Part shown: positions 15,296 to 19,949 of the stretch, in pieces
How the letters are laid out: every line of letters begins with the position of its first letter
Numbering within the stretch: position 1 is the stretch's first letter
NCBI GenBank assembly: GCA_035315685.1
Contig: DATFXR010000629.1
Coordinates: 1 to 19,949 of the forward strand
Direction of reading: 5' to 3'
Origin: QHWK01 sp035315685
GTDB taxonomy: Bacteria > Acidobacteriota > Vicinamibacteria > Vicinamibacterales > CAVVIG01
DNA: 19,949 nt
Made by a program: the position numbers and the translations under genes
Notes under the pieces: model-generated
What the model saw: the letters and a program-made list of their open reading frames with translations, nothing else
Databases searched by the model: none
What the model was told of the DNA's origin: nothing

Positions 15296-17149
15296 CTAAA
15301 GCCTTCCGCCCGGGCCGCCGGGTTTCTTCGGGGCAAGGGGATTTGCCGGCGCGTTCTGGTCCTCCGGCTTCGGCGGCTCCTGGGGCCGTGGCGGCTCCTG
15401 CGGCCGTGGCGCTTCGAGCGGAAGCACCGGCAGTTCGCTGATCGGCGCGAGCGAGTCGCGGCCGACGCGGAACGGTCGCAAATCCGCCTCGCTCAGATCC
15501 AGCACGCGGATGATGTGCGGCGTGAGTGTGAGGATGATGTCGCTCTGGGTCACCTGCTTCGTGTTGTGGCCGAAGAGGTGCCCGACAATCGGAAGATCGA
15601 CCAGCCCGGGGATGCCGTCGAGCGTCGTCCGTTCATCATCCCGAATCAGTCCGGCCAGCATGTTCGTCTCGCCGTCGCGCAGCCGGATCAGCGTGTTGAT
15701 CTCCCGGTTGCCGAACGTCGGCAGCCCGCCGAAGCCGGTTCCCGAGATGTTCGACACCACCACCTGGAGCTGCAGCGTCACGTCGTCGTCATGGTGGGTC
15801 CGCGGGGTGATGTCGATGTTGACGCCGATGTTCTGGTAGTTGAACGACGTGATCGGCTGCTGCGCGGTGCCGCCGGTCGCGATCGGCGCGAAGGTCGTGA
15901 CCGGCACCGGCACCTGCTCGCCGAAGCGGGCCTTGGCGGCGATGCCGTCGATGGTCCGCAGCTGCGGATTCGCGAGCGTGCGCGTGTTGGCATCGCTCTT
16001 GAGCAGCCGGTAGTAGAGCGTCGGCAAGCCGGTCGCGATGATGTCGGCCGAGGTCAGGTTCTTCAGCGTCTGCAGCGTCGTCGCGCCGCTCGCATCGGTC
16101 GCGATGGCGATCGTGCCGTTCAGGCCGGTCGGAGGATTCGTTCCGGCGGGCGAGGCGATCTGCAGGCCGTACTCGAGCAGCTTCGTGCGATCGACCTCGA
16201 GCAGCTCGACGTCGATGATCACTTCCGGCCGCGCCTTGTCGATCGCCGCGAGCACCCGGGCAGCGGCGGCAATCCGCTCCGGCGTGTCCTTGATGGTCAG
16301 CGCGTTGGTGGCCGTAGTCGGCGAGATGCGCCGCGCGTCCAGTACCATCCGCAGGAGATCCATCGTTTCCTTGAGGTCGGCGTTGCTCAGATAGAAGGTG
16401 CGGACAACTTCCTCTTCGTACTCGCGCCGTTTGGCCGGCGTGTCAGGAATGACGACGATTGTCTTCGGCGCCGTGACACGGAAGAACATGCGCGTCGCGC
16501 CGGCGACCGTGTTGAGCGCATCGTCCAGCGTTGCGTTGCGCAGGTCGACGGTGACCGGTGACTCGCGGAACGCCGAATCGAAGATCAGGCTGATGTTCGC
16601 GAGGCGCGCGATCGCGGTGAACACGTCGCGGCTGCTCGCGTCGCGGAAGGTGAGCGTCGCGGGCATCTTCACGCCCTGCGGGACGTCGAGACCCGGCGGC
16701 GGGAGATCGCGCGCGCGCTCGATGATCGTCTGCAGTTCGGTCTTGCCCTCGCGCGCGACGGCGACCTTCGCACGCAGCTTGTTGCGAGTGGACCGCAGCT
16801 CTTCGTCGATGTCCGCGTTGGTCGGGTTCATCTCGGAGGCGAGCTCGTACTCGACCATCGCCTGATCGAGCTTGCCCAGGGCGGCGAATCGGCGGGCGCG
16901 GCTGAAATGATCCTGAGACGCGCGCAGCTTCGCCCGGTCGAGGGCGAGGCGCGCGTCGGTGTCGTCCGGATGCTGGCGGACCGCTTTGCTGTACTCGACG
17001 ACGGCGCGGTCGTAGTCCTGGCGCCGCTCGGCGTCCTGGCCGTGCCGGACAAAGGTGGACGAGGCGCAGCCGGCTGCGCCTACCGAGAGGAGGAGGCACG
17101 CGGCGAGGCCGCGGCATGCGTTACTGACGTGCAGGAGCGGTGACAACAT
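15296..17149 (-). CDS. Lipid-anchored TPR-secretin (GspD/PilQ-type outer-membrane channel)
   Basis: About 617 residues from ATG 17149 (TTG at 17152 is one codon earlier). Signal and lipobox GAAGC put a lipidated Cys at about 29. A TPR region follows (about 35-120: DAERRQDYDRAVVEYSKAVR, then FAALGKLDQAMVEYELASEM), then a charged linker, a secretin short (STN) domain (about 165-235), an N-type ring domain (about 248-310), and the secretin barrel domain (about 385-550). The secretin domain has the GEQVPVPVTT motif (411-420) and LRDGETNMLAGLI (491-503) with DGIPGLVDLPIVGHLFG (512-528). The tail (570-618) is a proline-rich repeat (RPQEPP, KPEDQ). Secretins form the outer-membrane pore of type II secretion or type IV pilus machines; no other machine genes are in the window. 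The start overlaps lolA by 29 nt. Confidence 0.9.
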   Translation of the reverse strand: MLSPLLHVSNACRGLAACLLLSVGAAGCASSTFVRHGQDAERRQDYDRAVVEYSKAVRQHPDDTDARLALDRAKLRASQDHFSRARRFAALGKLDQAMVEYELASEMNPTNADIDEELRSTRNKLRAKVAVAREGKTELQTIIERARDLPPPGLDVPQGVKMPATLTFRDASSRDVFTAIARLANISLIFDSAFRESPVTVDLRNATLDDALNTVAGATRMFFRVTAPKTIVVIPDTPAKRREYEEEVVRTFYLSNADLKETMDLLRMVLDARRISPTTATNALTIKDTPERIAAAARVLAAIDKARPEVIIDVELLEVDRTKLLEYGLQIASPAGTNPPTGLNGTIAIATDASGATTLQTLKNLTSADIIATGLPTLYYRLLKSDANTRTLANPQLRTIDGIAAKARFGEQVPVPVTTFAPIATGGTAQQPITSFNYQNIGVNIDITPRTHHDDDVTLQLQVVVSNISGTGFGGLPTFGNREINTLIRLRDGETNMLAGLIRDDERTTLDGIPGLVDLPIVGHLFGHNTKQVTQSDIILTLTPHIIRVLDLSEADLRPFRVGRDSLAPISELPVLPLEAPRPQEPPRPQEPPKPEDQNAPANPLAPKKPGGPGGRL

Positions 17150-17780
17150 CAACTCCGCGCGGTATCTTGAACGCGAACTCCTTATCGGACAATCCGATAT
17201 TCTCCTTCAGATTCGTAAACGAGAAGGTCGATTTTCCGCCCTGAGCGTCGGTCGTCTGCAGACCGCGGATGTCGAGGGTCGCCGGGTCGACGACCAGCGT
17301 GAGCCAATCGTAGTCGCGCTGACGGGCCTTCGGCACCAGCTTCAAACCGCGGGTCCCTGCGCCAATTCCTGCCGGCGGGTCCACCAGCGACGCCGTGAAA
17401 TCACGCGTCAGGCTGCCCTTGCCGGCCAGGAACAGGGCCGGTGTACTGGCCTCGTCCTCCCGCGGCACCGAGGAGACGATCACCTGCTTGTCCTGGGGGA
17501 TATATGAGTACATCTTCAGCCCGTCTGACACGAACTCCTTCTGCTCGGGCGTCGTGTAGTCCCAGCGCATCTTGCCGGGTTTCTTGACCAGCAGGCGGCC
17601 GCGCTCGGTGATGTGTTTGCGCAGCACGCCGCCTTCGTAGACGTGCGTGAAATCGGTGCTGAAGTCCTTGACGGCGTCGATTTTCCTCTGCAGGGCGCCT
17701 GCGAGCTCCTGCGCCGTCATGTCGGCCGCGCGCGGCGCGGCGACCAGGGTCAGCGCGATCAGCACGGCGGCCAGACGCAT
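17121..17780 (-). CDS. lolA: LolA-like periplasmic lipoprotein carrier
   Basis: 219 residues. It has a signal peptide (1 to about 19, ending VAAPRAAD) and a LolA/LolB-type fold. LolA carries lipoproteins across the periplasm from LolCDE to the outer membrane. Signatures: VKDFSTDFTHVYEGG (37-51, the 'F.a.F.q' opening strand), LVKKPGKMRWDYTTPEQKEF (64-83, the diagnostic 'kPgkmrW.Y..P' block), then DGLKMYSYIPQDKQVIV. The central SLTRDFTASL and LVPKARQRDYDWLTLVVDP follow the family. The ATG at 17780 lies 6 nt after a TATGGT hexamer. The 3' end overlaps the secretin start, so the two are co-translated. LolB-like or MucB/RseB-like proteins are alternatives, but the PGKMRWDY block favours LolA. It may be the general carrier or one specialised for its neighbour. 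Confidence 0.88.
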   Translation of the reverse strand: MRLAAVLIALTLVAAPRAADMTAQELAGALQRKIDAVKDFSTDFTHVYEGGVLRKHITERGRLLVKKPGKMRWDYTTPEQKEFVSDGLKMYSYIPQDKQVIVSSVPREDEASTPALFLAGKGSLTRDFTASLVDPPAGIGAGTRGLKLVPKARQRDYDWLTLVVDPATLDIRGLQTTDAQGGKSTFSFTNLKENIGLSDKEFAFKIPRGVDVVTAPARQ

Positions 17781-17786
17781 GAGGCA

Positions 17787-17792
17787 ACCATA
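17787..17792 (-). promoter_or_regulatory. Candidate -10 hexamer for lolA-secretin
   Basis: TATGGT reads leftward and ends 6 nt before the lolA ATG. Transcription would begin about at the A of ATG, so the message is probably leaderless. One arm of the GTCCGGCT palindrome pair lies 15 nt further upstream. Confidence 0.42.
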
Positions 17793-17805
17793 CCAGATCA
17801 GATCA

Positions 17806-17886
17806 CGGTCCGGCTAAAGCCGGACACAACGCCAGCCCCGGTCAGCCACAGCGGACCGTAGTGTCCGGCTTTAGCCGGACCGTGTG
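17806..17886. repeat. Pair of inverted GTCCGGCTaaAGCCGGAC palindromes
   Basis: Two copies of an 18-nt near-palindrome: GTCCGGCTAAAGCCGGAC at 17808-17825 and its reverse complement at 17863-17880. Each has 8-bp perfect arms around a 2-nt centre. The identity between the inverted copies extends outward (CACGGTCC before, GGACAC after), so the whole tract can also fold as one larger hairpin. It fills most of the gap between the DUF2723 gene, whose stop lies 8 nt away, and lolA. It may end transcription of the first gene (no T-run follows) and separate the two units. Confidence 0.88.
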
Positions 17887-17888
17887 GC

Positions 17889-19820
17889 TCACTTCGCGAT
17901 ACTGACGAGGTAGCGGGGTTGCGGCGCGAAGATATTCGAGGCATAAGCGGTTCGAACCGCGAGACCGGCCGCGTCGAACGCGGCGAAGCTGACGCCGCGC
18001 TCGACGATCAGGGTGTGGTGCCGTGAGGCGACAACCTGGCCGAATCCCATGCGGCGAATCGTGTCCGACATGAGCCACGATTCCATCCGGATGTCGACGT
18101 CGGTCTGGTCGATCCGCAGGCGCTGGCGAAACGGTCGCATCTTTTGGACGGCAAGCTCCGGGGGCCGGCCTGTGACGCCGGCGAAGACCGCGTAGTCCGC
18201 GTCCGGCAGGGGCACGGCCAGACCAGTCAGCCTCTCGAGCAGCCGTGTCAACTCCGTGCGATCGAGCGCAAGGTCGCGCGACGGTCGGAGTACGGTGACG
18301 ACGTACCTCGTGCCAGGCGGTAAATCGTCGGCCGCATCCGAGAGACGTGGAACGCGCACGCGTGGGTCCGATGTGATCGTCAACAGCGGACCGTAGGCCG
18401 CCTGCGCCGTCGTGCGGGCGCGCTCCGTGAGTACGACTTCGCGTCCGATCGCGGCGTTGTCGGCGATGAGCGCGGGTGCATACAACAGCACGTCCGGCAT
18501 CCGCGCCCAGGCGACCTCCGGCCGTGTAACGCTCGCGACATACGACAGCCCGTTCTGCACTTGCCAGTTGAGATCCGCCAGGAGGATCGATCGCCGATCG
18601 TCGAGCCCTGCCGTGAGCGCGGACACGACCGCCGCGGGACGAGCATCTCCGCTGCGATCGAGTGCGGGGAAGTCGCGGTACGCGCGCGCAGCGGCGTACG
18701 CTGCGACGCAGGCGGCCGCAATCACGGCGCCGTGCCGATGAGCGCGTGATGCGATCGCCACCGCCGGAGCGACGAGCAGCCCGACGAGAAGGTGCGACGG
18801 CAGATAGAACACGTGAGCATCGCCGACGTTGTAGCTGAACGCAAACGCGAGGTTCGCGGCGAACAGCACCGCGATCAGCACGCCGCGTCGCCAGTTGCGC
18901 AAGGTCAGCGCCACGAGGCCTGCGGCGGCGACGATCGGCAGAGCGGCGCCGAACTGCTCACGCAAGTCGAACCAGTACATTGCCGCATGGTCGCCGACCA
19001 GCGATCGCGGCACGTTCATGACCATGGTGTCGCGCCAGTCGGTCTTGGTGACGTCGAACCAGAACCTCTGAAACGCCTCGACGCTGCTGTCCGGCGGGTT
19101 CGGCAGCAGCCAGTAGGTGTGCATGTTCCAGGCGTACTGCAAGGCCCCGGCGATCGCACACGCGGCGGCGATCGCGACGATACGCGGCGCGAACATCGCT
19201 CGCCACCCGCCTGGCGCGCTCTGCAGCAGGAACAGCGTGAAGCCGGGCGCAAGGAGGATCATCGAGAGGTGGTTTCCAAAGCCAAGCGCGAAGACCGCGA
19301 AGAACGCCGTCAGCGTCGCGACGCCCGGCTCATTCGACCAGCGGAGCACCAGGAGGAGAGTCAAGGCGACGAAGCCAAGATGAAGAGCGTAAACCTCCGC
19401 GATGATCGACTGGCTCCAGAAGGTGTACGAGACGGCACACAACAACGCGGATGCCACTCCCGCGGCGATCGACCCTGACAATTCCGCGGCCGCGAGCGTG
19501 GCGAGCCCGCACGCGATCCCGCCTTCGAGCGCCGACGTCAGATTGAGGACGTGCGCGGGCTCGCCGCCACTGATCCAGAGAATCAGCTTGCCAATCGCGA
19601 AGTACAGCGGGTACCCGTCGCGCGCCGTGACCAGCGATGTGCCGACCACCGTCTGCAATGACCCGGTGTCGCCGAAGTCGAGGCCGGGGAGCAGGGTCGC
19701 GTGATAGAGCGCGAACGCGGCCGCGGCAACGGCGGCCGCCGCGGCCCACGCGCGGCCACCCGGCGAGGACCGCCGATCAGCGGCCGGCGCGCTTTGCGGC
19801 AATGGCGGCGCGCACTGCAT
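17889..19820 (-). CDS. DUF2723 multi-pass membrane glycosyltransferase (GT117/TMEM260-like)
   Basis: 643 residues with about ten membrane helices in the first 390 residues, then a soluble C-terminal region of about 250 residues. The DUF2723 signature is clear: LLPGLDFGDTGSLQTVVG (43-60), GYPLYFAIGKLI (69-80) and YTFWSQSIIAEVYALH (132-147); E142 and the FGDTG acidic residue are the likely functional positions. This family belongs with GT-C-fold, lipid-linked sugar transferases and includes human TMEM260, a protein O-mannosyltransferase; the bacterial substrate is not known. ATG 19820 overlaps the polX 3' end by 44 nt; a TTG six codons on is the other option. It shares the strand with lolA but is separated from it by a palindrome tract. 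Confidence 0.88.
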   Translation of the reverse strand: MQCAPPLPQSAPAADRRSSPGGRAWAAAAAVAAAAFALYHATLLPGLDFGDTGSLQTVVGTSLVTARDGYPLYFAIGKLILWISGGEPAHVLNLTSALEGGIACGLATLAAAELSGSIAAGVASALLCAVSYTFWSQSIIAEVYALHLGFVALTLLLVLRWSNEPGVATLTAFFAVFALGFGNHLSMILLAPGFTLFLLQSAPGGWRAMFAPRIVAIAAACAIAGALQYAWNMHTYWLLPNPPDSSVEAFQRFWFDVTKTDWRDTMVMNVPRSLVGDHAAMYWFDLREQFGAALPIVAAAGLVALTLRNWRRGVLIAVLFAANLAFAFSYNVGDAHVFYLPSHLLVGLLVAPAVAIASRAHRHGAVIAAACVAAYAAARAYRDFPALDRSGDARPAAVVSALTAGLDDRRSILLADLNWQVQNGLSYVASVTRPEVAWARMPDVLLYAPALIADNAAIGREVVLTERARTTAQAAYGPLLTITSDPRVRVPRLSDAADDLPPGTRYVVTVLRPSRDLALDRTELTRLLERLTGLAVPLPDADYAVFAGVTGRPPELAVQKMRPFRQRLRIDQTDVDIRMESWLMSDTIRRMGFGQVVASRHHTLIVERGVSFAAFDAAGLAVRTAYASNIFAPQPRYLVSIAK

Positions 19821-19949
19821 CGAGTGGACGCGTGTTGATCACGTGCTTCGGTTCCACCCACCCGCGGCGTGCCATCGTCACGCCGAACGCCATCTGCCGC
19901 CCGAGCATGTCGGCGCGGTGACAGTCGCTGTCCACCGCGAGCAGCGCAC
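19777..19949 (-). CDS. polX: DNA polymerase X (PolX), C-terminal 56 residues only, cut by the right edge
   Basis: Entering from the right edge, the frame reads ALLAVDSDCHRADMLGRQMA, then FGVTMARRGWVEPKHVINTR and a Lys/Arg-rich end, with TGA at 19779-19777. The 'xDSDxHxxxxL' and 'GVxxARRGWxxxxxVxNTRxL' blocks are the C-terminal end of the PHP exonuclease domain of bacterial PolX, with D and H being metal-site residues. It overlaps the DUF2723 gene by 44 nt. The N-terminal fragment of a polX lies at the other edge on the same strand; whether both belong to one gene cannot be told from this window. Confidence 0.85.
   Translation of the reverse strand, partial: ALLAVDSDCHRADMLGRQMAFGVTMARRGWVEPKHVINTRPLDAVRAAIAAKRAGR

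Noticed and set aside
14987..16561. 524-codon plus-strand open frame
   Set aside because: It runs through the lipoprotein in another frame and then antisense to the secretin. Composition is Arg/Asp-rich and no motif is seen; both real genes are well supported.
17806..17886. Classical rho-independent terminator after the DUF2723 gene
   Set aside because: Stem-loops are present but no T-run follows in either direction; the nested inverted copies fit a dispersed repeat better. A role in ending transcription is still possible.
1..19949. Small plasmid or phage genome, suggested by polX at both edges
   Set aside because: No replication, partition, integrase or structural genes; contents are core cell-wall and envelope genes, and the edges do not join in frame.

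Overview
The window reads as chromosomal DNA of a high-GC, diderm (Gram-negative) bacterium. The best guess is Acidobacteriota, class Vicinamibacteria or a close relative. The grounds are a large MacB/FtsX-type permease of the 'acidobacterial duplicated orphan permease' type, outer-membrane genes (a LolA-like chaperone, a secretin), a diaminopimelate-type peptidoglycan ligase (Mpl), and gene gaps filled with short foldback repeats. The taxonomic call is inference. No rRNA, tRNA, transposase or CRISPR array was seen.

Layout. Positions 1-5682 are on the minus strand: the first 22 codons of DNA polymerase X (running off the left edge), a GHMP-family sugar kinase, a sensor histidine kinase with a periplasmic-binding-like sensor, and the orphan permease. 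Two copies of an AGTCGC-type foldback repeat flank the histidine kinase. Positions 5850-13238 are on the plus strand and form one tight cell-wall operon: nagZ, ldcA, mpl, pxpB, pxpC, murB, then murA. The first five junctions are all 4-nt start/stop overlaps. Positions 13306-15287 hold two secreted proteins of unknown function, one of them a lipoprotein built from Ig-like domains in an A-B-A-B order. From 15296 to the right edge everything is on the minus strand: a secretin with its own lipobox and TPR region, a LolA-like chaperone, a DUF2723 (GT117-type) membrane glycosyltransferase, and the last 56 codons of a DNA polymerase X.

How the genes fit together. NagZ and LdcA process muropeptides in the cytoplasm. 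MurA and MurB make UDP-MurNAc. Mpl joins the recovered tripeptide to UDP-MurNAc. The operon therefore looks like a nearly self-contained murein-salvage module. Two things are odd about it: 5-oxoprolinase subunits B and C sit in the middle without subunit A, and the MurA is a divergent form with Asp in place of the fosfomycin-target Cys. At the other end, LolA (lipoprotein carrier) overlaps a secretin that appears to be a lipoprotein itself and to carry a pilotin-like TPR region.

The most striking non-coding feature is that most gaps between operons are filled by one of four different short repeat families. These often supply the stop codon of one gene or run up to the -10 hexamer of the next. 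Several genes have a TAnnnT hexamer only 6-9 nt before the start codon, which suggests leaderless transcripts. Finally, the two window edges carry the two opposite ends of polX on the same strand, which deserves an assembly check.
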